64,000 nucleotides of DNA from Platerodrilus igneus (Eukaryota > Arthropoda > Insecta > Coleoptera > Lycidae). The translations under genes and the position numbers were made by a program. The stretch covers positions 1,550,001 through 1,614,000 of the forward strand of contig JARFIW010001088.1 in NCBI GenBank assembly GCA_036346225.1, read 5' to 3'. Each line of letters begins with the position of its first letter. The first letter of the stretch is position 1. The notes beneath the pieces were generated by a model. It ran no database searches, was not told the DNA's origin, and was given only the letters and a program-made list of their open reading frames with translations. Of the stretch, positions 11,724 to 23,127 are shown in pieces.

Positions 11724-12167
11724 CTAATTTAAACCTCTAATATCCCGCTCATTTTTATCAACCCTATTTTCCACTTCCCCCATTTTTACCGGCAAACTAT
11801 TTTTAAAATCCGAAAATTCTTTTGTCGAATTATCAATTTTATGACTAATTTGCTCAAACTTTCGATTCGATTCCACACTCATTTGCTCCACTCTTTTCTT
11901 TGATTCTTCCCCCATTTCTCTAATCTCCTCAAACTTCTTGTTAGATTTTTTCCTACTTAATCTCATTTCCTCTAATGTTCTGTTAGATTCTTCATTCATC
12001 CTCTCTAGCATTCTCAAAATTAATTCATTTCCAGCTTCTCCTGATTCCGTCCTTGACTGATCCTTACTACCTCCAGCTTCCTCCATTTTCAAATTTATAT
12101 CACACAAGGCGCTATCGTCACTTTCAATTTCCACTCCTTGACTCCTTAACCACTCCTTTCTCTGCAT
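11724..12167 (-). CDS. Coiled-coil Gag leader protein
   Basis: This 147-residue, very charged protein has heptad-like ERMNEE / EEMRLSRKK / EQMSVESNRKFEQ repeats predicting a long coiled coil. It opens the coding region behind the primer site. Comparable coiled-coil frames open the elements at 50239 and 59433. It may be the N-terminal part of Gag instead of a separate product, because the next Gag frame starts just downstream. Confidence 0.65.
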   Translation of the reverse strand: MQRKEWLRSQGVEIESDDSALCDINLKMEEAGGSKDQSRTESGEAGNELILRMLERMNEESNRTLEEMRLSRKKSNKKFEEIREMGEESKKRVEQMSVESNRKFEQISHKIDNSTKEFSDFKNSLPVKMGEVENRVDKNERDIRGLN

Positions 12168-12287
12168 ACGTTCAAATCACTCCCCCACACACTCAAAATA
12201 TTTTTAAATTTATAAAAACCAGACTCTCTTTCTTTCAGATCGCCAGTTTCCTGGAATAAAATTGTTAAAATTCTATCTGGAACTCGA

Positions 12288-12305
12288 GCTCCACGTTCAG
12301 CGCCA
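12288..12305 (-). promoter_or_regulatory. Primer-binding site
   Basis: On minus, TGGCGCTGAACGTGGAGC lies a few bases after the 5' LTR. The gypsy element at 48.7 kb has the near-identical TGGCGCCCAACGTGGGGC in the same place, which supports a shared tRNA primer. The exact tRNA is not identified. Confidence 0.7.
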
Positions 12306-12310
12306 TAATT

Positions 12311-14428
12311 TGCCGTGGTTCCTCGCTCTAGCTCAGTCCTTTCTCAAAAAACATTCGAGGATTTTTATTTATTTTCCAAAAATTGTCATAAATTACAAAA
12401 AAAATAATTGCTTACCCAGATTCCTTCTTTATCACCTTAATTCTTCAACCGCTTTCCTGGCTAGCTCAGTTGGACCTCCTCTTGGATACCTAGATTCACT
12501 ATCATACTTTTTATCGTTCACGCACACTCCCAATAAAACCACAAAATAATACAACAATCATACAATATTTATTTACCACTATTTACAAAAAGAACTTCAA
12601 GATTATTTACATTTTGGTGCTCAAGTTACACCTCAATAACTTTTATTTTTGTAAAGTCCAGTATTTTAACTAGAAATACTAAACACATTGAATGTAACCG
12701 AAGTAAATGGGTCCTGAATAATACCTTATTTTTCGTTCTTTATTTACAATTAATTTTAATTAGGACACTCTGAACTATAGTGAGCTCATGATAACCCAGT
12801 TTTTTTGTATGATTAATGTATGCTTTTTACTTAGCATACGCTTACTGCAAACAAAAAACCCATGTACTCGTAACAATAAATATTTAAATTCCTGATGGAA
12901 CGTTAATAAGCTTTATATACACCTTTAGATTTATATTTAAATACCATAATAAAAGTTAGTTATACGTATTATTTTCAATACGCAAAATAATGCAAAATAC
13001 CTTCATAGTTCACTTTCACACATTACAACAATCTTCATAGTTTATAAAACAACAAATTCTAAAGCGTTACCTGGAATTTCTTGAAGATCTCTACTCCGTT
13101 GACGAAGCTGTTAAGTTGTTTTCGCTCTCGGTTTCGTGGTTCTGCTCTACTGGCCGCTTCTAGCTATTTGTAGATGAACACCATCTAAGTTGTGCTGCAT
13201 GCTCTGCCTTCACGATGCATCCAAATCCAAATTCAAATGTATTACACTTCTTTCATAATTGCGTACTTTAGTTTAATTTAATTTAATATACGTTACTTCA
13301 CGAGCTTGTTAAGATATATGTTGCACCTCAATAAAATTTAGACTCGCACAATTTGCGTATCAAATTATGATGCCGACACAGTACTATTAAAATTAAACAT
13401 TTTTATATACTTACAAGCTGGTGGTAAATTTCTGTTCGTAGTCTGAAGCGATGAAAGTACTAAGAGAACGAAGTTAAAAAAGCGCGATGCTAATTCTTTT
13501 AAAGTATTTATACACTTCGAATGTAACCTCTCCAGACCCTCCTAACGCGAAACATTTAATTAAACTAATTCGTTCTTCAAATTTTGGTTCAACCGTTTTT
13601 GAAATCTTCGAAATTTAGCGCGTCGTTACGATATTTTCTGAAAAATTAACATTCAATATTCCCGTGTTTGTCTGTTCTACAACTAACTATATAGACCAAT
13701 GATATATTTCGTGACGTCTTAAAAACCCCGCCTATACTAACGCTATTCCTTTCTTATGCATATTCTATGTTTCCTTCTAACCTTGTTTGAGTGGTAGAAA
13801 TTTATATTACTGTCCACGTTTCAAACTAACCCATGTGGACTGAATACGTGCGTTTTGAGGTGAACTGTTATTATGCCTGTCTCTTTCCGAAGCATTTCAT
13901 TGATCGTCTATCCCTTCTGCGCTTTAAGGAAACTTTTAGTTAACATTTACGCAAACCGTCCGACCGTTTACCCGATATACTTTGAATACTGTCTTTTATC
14001 TACACAAATAAAGGGAAACTGACATTTCTAAAACCTGCAGGTGTACAATTAACAAACGTTTTAACACAACATTTCTAGGAGATTGCGTTTCAAGGTATTT
14101 TATATTCAACGGCAGTTTGTGTGTTAGCAAAGCGTTTCACCTTGGTATTATCGATTTTTCATGCTTTTATGTGTATTAGACGTAATTACCCGTTCAATTA
14201 AACTCAATTAAATTAAATTAATTAATAATTTGCATTGGCTTCTCCAATTTATTTTCTTTACGAACCTATCTCAATTTTAATCACTATTTGTAAATTTTTG
14301 TTAATACTTGTTCCTTTAAATTAACTAAATGACATAAATTTCGCACGTAAATTTTGGTTGTTTCCTCTATACAGGGTGTTTGAAATTGCTTTGTTTATAC
14401 TTAAATTTAGCCCTTTAAAACCACAACA
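12311..14428 (-). repeat. 5' LTR (right copy)
   Basis: Mate of the left LTR, starting TGCCGTGGTTCC and ending CCACAACA. Small indels and substitutions separate the two copies, so the insertion is fairly recent but clearly older than the gypsy element at 48.7-56.8 kb. Confidence 0.88.
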
Positions 14429-14473
<45 letters not shown>

Positions 14474-15041
14474 GTAATAAAATGAAGCAATACAATGATT
14501 TTAAAGTTTTTAATGTTTTTATATTAAGTGTTTAAGGCTATTTTTGTAAGAATTTATTTATATACGAATTGTTATATCAGCACAGTTTCATTATTCTTGT
14601 ATTGTACAAAGTGTATATAATTCCCTTATTGTTTAATTTTTTATTATAAAGATAAACTGACAATCAGCTTTTTGTTTGTACTGTATCAGAAATCAGTAAC
14701 ACCTTATTGTCCTGATATTCTTTTTATACTAACTAAAATAAAAGTAATTGCAAAGATTTCGTTCTTGCACGGTAAAATAACATTAGTAAAAATCATCAAT
14801 TATTAGCACATTTTCAATCTTGGGGGGTGGTTTTCACTATTAACCTCATTGTAATTACGCTTCGTTAAAGAGAGTACGTATTAAAAAATCAAACCTGGAC
14901 AAATAGTATTAATATGATTTATGCAACTAAAATCTAAAGTAAATTAATGTTGGGTTTGAAAGTAGCAACTACTAAATATAAAAACTACATTAAACATTTA
15001 AATTGTTGTAGTTTAATGCAATCGTTGTTTAAAATATCAAA
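14429..15041 (+). other. hAT 3' non-coding region with (TA)n tract
   Basis: A (TA)n run at about 14433-14472 adjoins the LTR element. A shorter TA run precedes the left LTR, so the retrotransposon landed in an AT repeat. The rest is AT-rich hAT 3' sequence without a gene. Confidence 0.7.
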
Positions 15042-15215
15042 ATGTCGAACCGGTTCGGTTCGGTTCGAGGTTCGGTTCGTTTTTTTCGAACCGAACCGAA
15101 CCGAACCGGAATATATATTTTCGAACCGAACCTCGAACCGAACCGGACTAAAAGGTTTTCGAACCGAACCGAACTTAGGGCAAGGTTCGGTTCGGTTCGG
15201 TTCGAATCCATCACT
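15042..15215. repeat. hAT right subterminal CGAACC array
   Basis: Alternating CGGTTCGGTTCG and CGAACCGAACC runs, the inverted counterpart of 3985-4130. It ends in TTCGAATCCATCACTA, the right terminal inverted repeat. Translations of this array (FRTEPNRT and similar) are not genes. Confidence 0.85.
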
Positions 15216-15224
15216 AATCGGACG

Positions 15225-17065
15225 ACATGTAATTAATTTTTCTTCGATAATAAGCGGACCACCGATAACAGAGCTGTATTAATGTACGTAAACTTAACAA
15301 ATCACAGGTAAAAAAAACGTCACTTACCAAGTGGTAGCAGCACTGGTGTAATTGTTTCGGTCTTCTGAATGTTGTAGGAAATTGGAAAGAAGCATATGGA
15401 TATTCACACTAACATAATTTAATACCGAAACGCAAACATCGATTTATGACAACTTACATATAATAATGTCGAACACAAACAAACACGTCTTTATTCCACG
15501 GAAACTCAAAGGCGACTCTTCTTAACGAAAACTCGAAAGCGACTTTATTCAACGAAAACTCGAAACCGACTGTCTTTACATATGCGCCCACAGGTAAATT
15601 ATTTATCGTATCAGCTGGAACGACGATTGTGGTAAATACACGATCGCAACTTACATATTGAAATATGAATTTTAATATTTCTCGCGCGAACATACAATAC
15701 CTGCAGACTGCATTGCAGGATATTAAATTGGCTAACACTCCAGGTCGTTTATTGTAATACATCATTAAAAAGAAGTACACCTTATAAAAAGCAAGATCAA
15801 ATAGATGTAGTTAAGTACTTACTCACATACATGTTACCAAAATAAATAAAATTAACTCACTAGCACTCAAAAATTAAATTGAGCAATTGTCACGGAAATA
15901 AAAATTTGTTATAGGTATAGTGGGATCCTGAAGAGTTGATTACTATTTAATTCTCCAGACCAACTCACACGAGACGTGTAATTAAGACTGCAGGAACCAC
16001 AAAGGTCTAAGAGTAAACGATCTAAAAGCTAAATACAAATATATATGGGCGTCAGATGACTGTAGAAATAACACAACCACGAGAGGATTCAAACTAACCT
16101 TGAAGTCACTCAATATTCCAGGATTTTTAATAAACCTCTAACACATTCAATAACATAACTATAGTGGGCTATAAAGGAAGTACAAGTACAACAAAATCAT
16201 CAAATATCAGTTTACCGACAACTACTATATTAATAAGCAGCGTATCATGACATGAAAACTACTCACGTTAAACAATGGTCAAATAAAGAAGAAAAAATTA
16301 ATACCAAAATCCGCTTTTAAAATGTTGTGCTTCAAACATACGTTTAAGATATCATGGACCTACATAGTTAAGAACAAAGAGGTAATAAAAGTAGTAGGTG
16401 AAGAAGGAAATATGTGGAAAGCAGTGTAACGTTTTAAATTTCTGTTACGAATTAATTACAGTTTTCTCTTTCAATTTGATTAAATGTTGGATGTACGTCG
16501 TTAACTTCGGTAAATTTAGCAGTCATGAAATCTTTCAAATTTTATTGGTTAGGCCTTAGTGTTGAAAAATCGTATAATAATATTTGTTTATTAGTAATTA
16601 ATTTAAATATGGCAGCTTGGATTATAATTTGCGTGGAATTATTTTATTGACTTTCAGAAAATTTCAGATAATGCTCAATTTTTATTTGTTAATCGTATGT
16701 GTGATAAGACTTGTCAAAACCGAGTTCATTGCCGACAATTCATTTCTTTGTTTCTCATCTGGATTTGGCGGTCGTGCATAGGTTAGCACTCCATTTTGGG
16801 ATTTTGCCTATCCAGAAAATTTATTAAAGCATTTTTGTGTTGGTTAGAAGTCGTTTCGAATTGCTTTAATTAACCTATATTAGATAGGACTTGTGAGAAC
16901 AGAATTTTTGAGTTGGTTATCAGTTACGTTCGTGTTATCTACAGCTGTTATTGAAGTCGTTGCCCGACAGGGCTTGTGGTAGTATCGCGCATGTAGTTGT
17001 TGTGTCTACAGCAATAAGGCTTGTGAAGAATATCGCAATTTTGGTGTGTTACAAGAGCAAATCAT
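15225..17065. other. No gene; short tandem units and a LINE scrap
   Basis: Three units of about 31 bases (CGAAAACTCGAAAGCGACT and variants) lie at 15499-15572. The minus frame over them (FEFSLNKVA repeats) has no recognisable family. A LINE fragment lies at 16330-16440. I see nothing else supportable. Confidence 0.4.
16330..16440 (+). mobile_element. LINE fragment
   Basis: The 'gttaagaacaaagaggtaat' and 'ggtgaagaaggaaatatgtgga' segments match the post-RT region of the LINE at 1570-1640. It is a scrap of about 110 bases with both ends lost. Confidence 0.6.
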
Positions 17066-17353
17066 CAGGAGGTCAATTTTTGAGAATGTTCGGTTATTTG
17101 CGAATACGTAAAGTTATGTATGAAATAAAACGTATACGTTTGTTAAAGTCAATTTTTGAAGAGCTTACGCAAGTACAAAAATACGATTCGCTAGAACACG
17201 CATTATCGATTTGACAACATTGCCGAAGGATGTATGTTTAAACTACCGCTTGTGAACTAGAAAATAAGCATAACATAACCTCACTTATCAATGTGATATA
17301 GAAGTTTGCTGTATTATTTATTACTCAAAATATTAAACCATATTTCCATTAAA

Positions 17354-18056
17354 ATGGCAGCCTTGAAAAAACGTGGAATGAATGCGTTAAGCAAGCAAAA
17401 AGAGTTATTAGTGGAGTTTGTAAGAAAGAAGCCACAATTGATTAGTGGGAAACAAACAGCCACTTATTCAATAAAAGATGCCACTAATGATTGGATGAAT
17501 ATTACAAACATTTTAAATAGTACTCCCGGAGCTATTAAGGATTGGAAAGGTTGGCGGAAAGTGAGTTTGCTTATCTTAATCTATACATTATTCTCGATAT
17601 GCTTTATTATAGGCATGACATGATATTCGCAGCAGAATTAAACAGGCCAAAAATAATAGTAATTATAGACAAACTGGAGGTGGACCACTTATTAATGATA
17701 CGTTAACTTCGTTGGAAGATGATGTATTGGAAATAATTAAAAAAGTGTCTGTAGAGGGACACGATGCTAAAGAATCAAGCGTTAACTTTCAATTTAATAA
17801 CGACACACCTATTTTTGAAGTGGAAAGTGATGCTGAAGAAGAAAATGACGACCAAATGTTAACGGCAAGAGCAATTATGGATTCAACTACAATTGTTTAC
17901 AAAAATAAGTCCCCAATACATACACCATTAGTGAAACCGTCTTGTTCATCCACACTAACTCTGGCAGAAGTGCAGTTACCTAAAATGATTAAATTGGATC
18001 AACCGAAACAGGATTTACACAAGAGACATTGTAATAAAAAATTCTTTCTTGCTTGA
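17354..18056 (+). pseudogene. Harbinger Myb/SANT DNA-binding protein, N-terminal part
   Basis: Exon 1 starts MAALKKRGMNALSKQKELL and holds a Myb/SANT-like helix bundle ending in IKDWKGWRK, directly before a GTGAGT donor at about 17561. After a short intron ending in TTATAG (about 17614), a second frame reads IRSRIKQAKNNSNYRQTGGGP and LEDDVLEIIKKVSVEG, the standard linker of these proteins. The two exons do not join in one frame as written, so an indel or stop lies at the junction. Such proteins bind the element ends and bring in the transposase. The C-terminal coiled coil has been moved to 20136-20336 by the inserted repeat. Confidence 0.75.
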
Positions 18057-18095
18057 TTTTTTATTATTAACTTTATCCTCGTGACTATCAACTTA

Positions 18096-20106
18096 AAAAA
18101 ATTATACCTTTAAATTTCGAAAACCCTAACCTGATATCACAAGGTCGAGAATTTCCTCTTATTAATGTAAGCCCAAGGTAAAGTTGGATGGAGAATGGCT
18201 TGAGATAAAGAAAAACTCTTAAGACATAAACGGCTAGTCGAGTGTTAGTTCTGGGTAGATTATGAGCTTGGGTCGTCATGGGTTATTAAAAAACCAAAAA
18301 TATATTTAATGAGCGCCACCGTATTTTTCAATACAATAACCAACATAATTTAACTGTGCTTGTATAAGGAGAATGCGGAAACCTTATGTCAACACCACTA
18401 ACATAGCCATAAAACCTGAATTTCACTCTATAAAACACACTTACCAAGACCTCAAACACCAGGTGTCATACAGATGTCTCGGCTTGACCTGTGAACAAAC
18501 AAAGGTACAACATGGACACCATTTGTGTCCTCAAAAATATTTGCCAAAAATAAAATAATAGAATTTAGGCTTCTAAAATATATACCCAGGGAATTTGTTT
18601 TCATTACACACAATTTCTAATCGGGGATGACTTGTAATTTTTTTACTTGAATTCTAAATAATAAAAAGTCATTCAAAAACAAAATAGATTCTATTTGGAT
18701 AAATTTCTGGATTCATGTAATTATAATATTTAAATTCGTATCTCTTAAAAAATTTTCACTTAATTATTTTTCTAGAACAGAAATATACTAGTAAAGTTTT
18801 GCATTCAAAATTAGGAAGATCTCTGAATGGATCTTTCTACAAAATTTAAATATACTGACTTGAAATTTTCTAAGTTACTCATAATACATGAATTTCTTTA
18901 AATCAATGAAGTACTTCCCTGACGTTCACAATAAAATTTAATTATCAAAGTGCTGATATTGTAGAATGTAATTACTCTAAGTTATTTTTATTTAACAGTA
19001 ACTACGCGAATTTCACATGTCGATGAAAAATGCAAGTTCATGACCTCAAAATATTTAAACATATTTTAAATTAAAGTAAGACGACATGTGACGTCTAGAT
19101 AGGACAACTGAATCTATGTTTTTTATATATCTGACATAAAATGTTATTCACAGCTTTACCAAATGTACACTTTGTGTACGTGTAAACATTCTGACATACA
19201 ATAGATTTGTTATTTAATTTGCTGTTTCATTAAAAGCTTTTTACGTTACTCAAAATTTTAATGTTATATTCTTTATTGCAATTTAATTAATGTTCAAAGT
19301 GATTAAATCCTAAGGTACACTCACGTGCTACGAAACTGCTCTGAACGAAAGATATAGGACTTTGACTTCAGCTGTCGGAAATTTCCATAACCATCGAATA
19401 TCAAAGTTCTTCAGAATACAACTATTACATAACGAAACCAACCTCAGTTTGATTGAATTTAATTCTCTAACAAAATTTTAGCTCCAATATTTACTTATTT
19501 GATGTTATTTATTGGTGAAGTTGAAATATACGGAACACATATGTAATTGCCTTCTTAAAATATTGCCTTAAGATATTGCGTCAAGGTATTGCGTTAAGAT
19601 ATTTTTTTAAGATATTGCACTAAGATGAAAAATGTTAGTATAATCTATTTAATTAATTTATACTAACTGTATTAATGATGTCAAAGGGGCTTCTATCTCC
19701 TTAGGCCTGCAGGGATCAACTGAACCGCTCTAGGTGAAGCTTATAGAAAATCATGCTCACGCTACAGCTGTTAGGCTCGACCTCCAGACACCAAGAATCA
19801 ATCAATTAATCTTCTTTTTCCTAACATTGTTAGAAGCCACGTGCTTACACACGACCATCTTGACTTCACTTATCCTGCAGAGCAGCTTGCCCGTTCGAAC
19901 GCTGATAATGAAGTGAACAAATTGACAACTCGACAGAGCTTAGTAACGAACTTTAGAGCATAAAGGTAAAGGAATCTATGTGTTATTATCAATTTTATGT
20001 ATTAATTTCTATTGGACGGTAATTCACAAATTAAATATTTTAAATTATAGCTGTTTTATTTTTATTTTAAAGAACAAAGTGTAACTAGAAAAAAAATACG
20101 TTACAA
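18096..20106 (+). repeat. Unclassified 2-kb dispersed repeat, copy A
   Basis: It is collinear with 30567-32547. Shared landmarks are GATATCACAAGGTCGAGAAT, AAGCCCAAGGTAAAGTTGG, GAGCGCCACCGTATTTTTCA, ATGCGGAAACCTTAT, GGCCTGCAGG, and an end near GTGTAACTA then AAATACG.TACAA. It has no coding capacity that I recognise. Its boundaries are estimated from where the two copies stop matching. Here it interrupts the Harbinger Myb gene. A short third piece lies inverted at about 46045-46185. Confidence 0.75.
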
Positions 20107-20135
20107 CATATTAGTAAAAAAACATTCCCAAAAAA

Positions 20136-20336
20136 TTGGAACATTTAATTAACTCTGCCGACGCAGCTACTGCACTCAAGGACAACTTGAATGAGAAATT
20201 AGACCTGAAAAGGGAATACTATAAAGAAAAGATTTCTTGCTTAAAGAACATCGAATCACTGAAAGCCAGAAAAGTGAATGCCCTTGAGTCAATCGCTGAG
20301 AGTTTAAAGAAACTTGCACAAAACGTTAGTTTGTAA
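20136..20336 (+). pseudogene. Myb/SANT protein C-terminal coiled coil
   Basis: A 66-residue frame with heptads (LKDNLNEKLDLKREYYKEK, IESLKARKVNALESIAESL) ends in TAA. Coiled-coil tails like this close Harbinger Myb/SANT proteins, where they mediate oligomerisation. It lies on the same strand as 17354-18056, on the far side of the inserted repeat, so it is probably the last part of that gene. Confidence 0.6.
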
Positions 20337-21758
20337 GGAATTACTGCTGTTTGTATAATATGTAAATACTTATTTGATGTTTGCTAGGTTTCCGTTTCAG
20401 AATAACTTTAGTATTAGTTAAGATATTACACATTAGTGAAACATACCTATGTAATTAAATTAAATAAACAATACGATACAAATGTGTTTATTGATTTGCA
20501 TTTATAGATAGAAATTGTATTAGAAAAAACTTGCAATGCATTAATTTCCTCGTCCTGCATTTAGAGAACGGACAAGTTTCATCCTAGCTCTTCTTCCATT
20601 AGCCAAATTCAGGATTTATTTTTCTTGTTAAATTGTCTTCCTCGCTAAATGGATTGCCATCTTCATCAATATTTTCTTCTGCATCTGCAATATCGTCCGG
20701 TTGAGGATCTCTGTATTCCAGACATATATTATGTAATACTACGCAGGCAATTATAATATTACATGTTATTTCAGGTGCATAATGGAGTACTCGGTTTTTA
20801 TGTAAACAACGAAACCTTGCTTTCTATACACCATTACAGCATTCAATTTTAACCCGTGTGTTCTTGTGTACGGTGTTGTAATAGCTCTCTGGACTATCAT
20901 CTTCTACTTCGTTAAACGGTGTTAATAACCATGTACGAAGGGGATAATCAGAATCTCCTATTCAAAATATACAAATAATGAATACAATTTTATGAACATC
21001 ATATGATTAAAAATACTAAATACTAAATAATTTGTACTACCACGTGCATGTATATTTCTTAGTACATTCTGCACATTTGAGCAGCATCGTTGGTACTGCC
21101 AGGATATTTAGCATTAACGTTAATTATTTTTAAGTTAGAATCACATATCTAAAACATATTTATTGCAGTTTAAATGAAGTGCTAACATATAATTATTGTT
21201 ACCAATTGTACATTAATAGAATGATAGTTTTTTCGGTTTTTCATATAGGTGCTCAGGATGTTCTAGATCATCTGAACCTGGTGGTACAATAACAACGTGA
21301 GTGCAGTATATGCAGCCAATTACACCTGGAAAGCCATGCTGCTCATAAAATCTAAAAAAATATTTGATAGTTTAGAACTTATACTTTAACTGAATATACG
21401 CATGCATTAACAGCATTACTTATTTTGACAATTCACTTCTGTCGCACTTTGTTAAGTTCTTCAAAATCTTTTGGAAATTTTACCCATTCGTCAAATACAG
21501 CAGGTTGTCCCAATGCGGTTACAACTTCTCTCACACACTTCCTGACACTGGATTAAGATAACTCAATAAATTTATTCGATCCTACATCTAACTGATAACT
21601 TCCACTTCCAAAAAATCTCAATGCAGCCAATACCTAATAATTAGAATTAAAAGAACGTCGCATTATACATTTTCAACTTTACCCTTGACTGCAAATCTAA
21701 ATCAGTTGATCGCAGCTGAGGATGCATATAGGGTTCTAAATATTCTATTAAATATCGG

Positions 21759-22012
21759 TATAAACGAGCCTTACAATAGTTCTATTCACCGCTGGCGTAC
21801 TTATAGTTACTGTGCATTGATGTGATTTTTATTTAAAATGAATGTATAGTCGAGTAGCCTTACCTTTAGTTACTGTCAAGAAAGTATTTTTTGTTGTTAG
21901 AAGCTGTCAATCAGTGGAAAAGATACTTGTAAATTTTAGCGTTTAATAAAGGATTTAACTGAAACATAAATCAACGCTCAAAGTCCTTGTACTAATCCAC
22001 GGTTTTCTAACA
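21759..22012 (+). repeat. BEL 5' LTR
   Basis: Runs from TATAAACGAGCC to TTTTCTAACA. The target duplication fixes the left end, so the LTR starts with TA, not the usual TG. AATAAA at about 21951 is a likely poly(A) signal. A primer-binding site beyond 22012 was not identified. Confidence 0.88.
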
Positions 22013-22068
22013 TTCTAAAATTTACAACTTGGGTAAAAAATTACACCCTTTAAATCTGAAAGCATCTA

Positions 22069-23127
22069 ATGGACAACGTTAAAGAGCAGGTAAATGCGAC
22101 CGGCAACCACAATAATTGTACTTATGAAGGTTGTCGGAAGCGGGATAGTGCGGATAAATTGGTCGCATGTGATAAATGTCTGCAATGGTACCATTTTGAA
22201 TGCGCAGAAGTGAACAGCTCTATTGAGAATCGGGACTGGATATGTAAAAAGTGTCTAGCAGAACAAAAATCACATGTACAGCGTTCACGACTGGATGGTA
22301 AAACATCCCGAGCACCATCTATTGCCCAGCTAGAGCTTAGCCGCATAGAAGAATTAAAACAGATTCAAGAAAATTTTGTAAACAAGAAATACGAGCAGTT
22401 AAAAGCTGTTTCGGGCTCCGGTAGTGTATCAAAGGCGCATTCCAGCTCGGTCCCGTCGAGCGAACGTAGAGTCCGAATAAGGCAATGGATTGAGGACACT
22501 AGTCATGGACTTGAATTTGAAGAAGGCACCTCAAACAGTATCAAAAGTGCTCTCACGAGCGTCCCGCCTAATCTTAAAAACTTAAAACGTTGCGACGTTC
22601 ATTCTTTAAAAGGGCAAAAACAAGAGGTGCTGTCACATTACCAAGGTGTTCTCACCCCCGACAACCTTGTCGCACGACAAATATTACCTAAAAAACTACC
22701 AATTTTCGATGGTGTTAGAAGAGAGCTTTGGCCAGTTTTTATAAGTAATTACCGCCAATCAACGATGCGCTGCAATTTTTCTCAAGAAGAAAATCTGCTT
22801 AGGTTACAACGCGTCTTAAAGGGTTCCGCTCTTGATAAGGTACGTGGAGTTTTGATCAACCCGGAAACGGTGCCTAAAGCGATCGAAACTCTTGAGATGA
22901 TATATGGTCAACCAGAAGCCATCCTTATGGAGATACAAAGAAAAATAAAGTCAATCCCTCCAATCAAAGCGGACCAGCTTGACCATTTAGTTCATTATGC
23001 CATCGAAGTCCAGAATTTCTGCGCAATGGTAGAAGCAACTGATTTAGGTGGATATCTACAGAATCCCTTCTTTACAGGAGTTGGCCGAAAAATTGCCCTC
23101 GTAACACAAACTAAATTGGTTCCTTGA
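22069..23127 (+). CDS. BEL Gag with N-terminal PHD finger
   Basis: A 352-residue frame. Residues about 17-63 form a C4HC3 PHD finger: CTYEGC, ACDKC, WYHFEC and WICKKC supply the zinc ligands. A charged helical linker follows, then the DUF1759-type capsid region (about 205-310, with LPIFDGVRRELWPVF and LLRLQRVLKGSALD). The frame stops at LVP; the normal continuation (PEFENETSL) is one base out of phase at about 23126 and leads into the zinc-knuckle frame. PHD fingers usually read histone H3 tails, so this could tether the particle to chromatin; that is inferred. The start is the first ATG after the 5' LTR. Confidence 0.85.
   Translation: MDNVKEQVNATGNHNNCTYEGCRKRDSADKLVACDKCLQWYHFECAEVNSSIENRDWICKKCLAEQKSHVQRSRLDGKTSRAPSIAQLELSRIEELKQIQENFVNKKYEQLKAVSGSGSVSKAHSSSVPSSERRVRIRQWIEDTSHGLEFEEGTSNSIKSALTSVPPNLKNLKRCDVHSLKGQKQEVLSHYQGVLTPDNLVARQILPKKLPIFDGVRRELWPVFISNYRQSTMRCNFSQEENLLRLQRVLKGSALDKVRGVLINPETVPKAIETLEMIYGQPEAILMEIQRKIKSIPPIKADQLDHLVHYAIEVQNFCAMVEATDLGGYLQNPFFTGVGRKIALVTQTKLVP

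Larger units (their letters stand above)
6868..14428 (-). mobile_element. LTR retrotransposon, Gag-protease only, 2.1-kb LTRs
   Basis: Two long direct repeats (6868-8978 and 12311-14428) flank a 3.3-kb internal region coding on the minus strand. Each repeat begins TGCCGTGG and ends CAACA or CTACA, the usual TG...CA form. The flanks are AT-repeat, with ATAT usable as the target duplication. Next to the right LTR is a primer-binding-like TGGCGCTGAACGTGGAGC; next to the left LTR, on minus, is a polypurine tract AATAGGGGGATTA. The coding order on minus is coiled-coil leader, capsid-like Gag, then aspartic protease. Where RT, RNase H and integrase should be there is only a pyrimidine-rich tract. 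The proteins resemble those of the gypsy elements at 48.7-59 kb, so it is probably a non-autonomous Ty3/gypsy member. Confidence 0.88.
3974..15216 (+). mobile_element. hAT transposon, split by a nested LTR retrotransposon
   Basis: The ends are set by an exact 8-bp duplication, ATCGGACG, at 3966-3973 and 15217-15224; 8 bp is diagnostic for hAT. The left end begins TAAGGATGGACACGAACCG. The right end, read on minus, begins TAGTGATGGATTCGAACCG, giving matching imperfect terminal inverted repeats. Both ends pass into CGAACC-rich subterminal arrays. A decayed transposase lies at about 5270-6793. Removing the nested element at 6868-14428 leaves about 3.7 kb, a normal hAT length. The insertion order is clear: hAT first, LTR element later. 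Confidence 0.9.

Noticed and set aside
15029..15282. Frames rich in FRTEPNRT on both strands
   Set aside because: All come from the CGAACC subterminal array of the hAT element, which reads open in several frames because of its composition.
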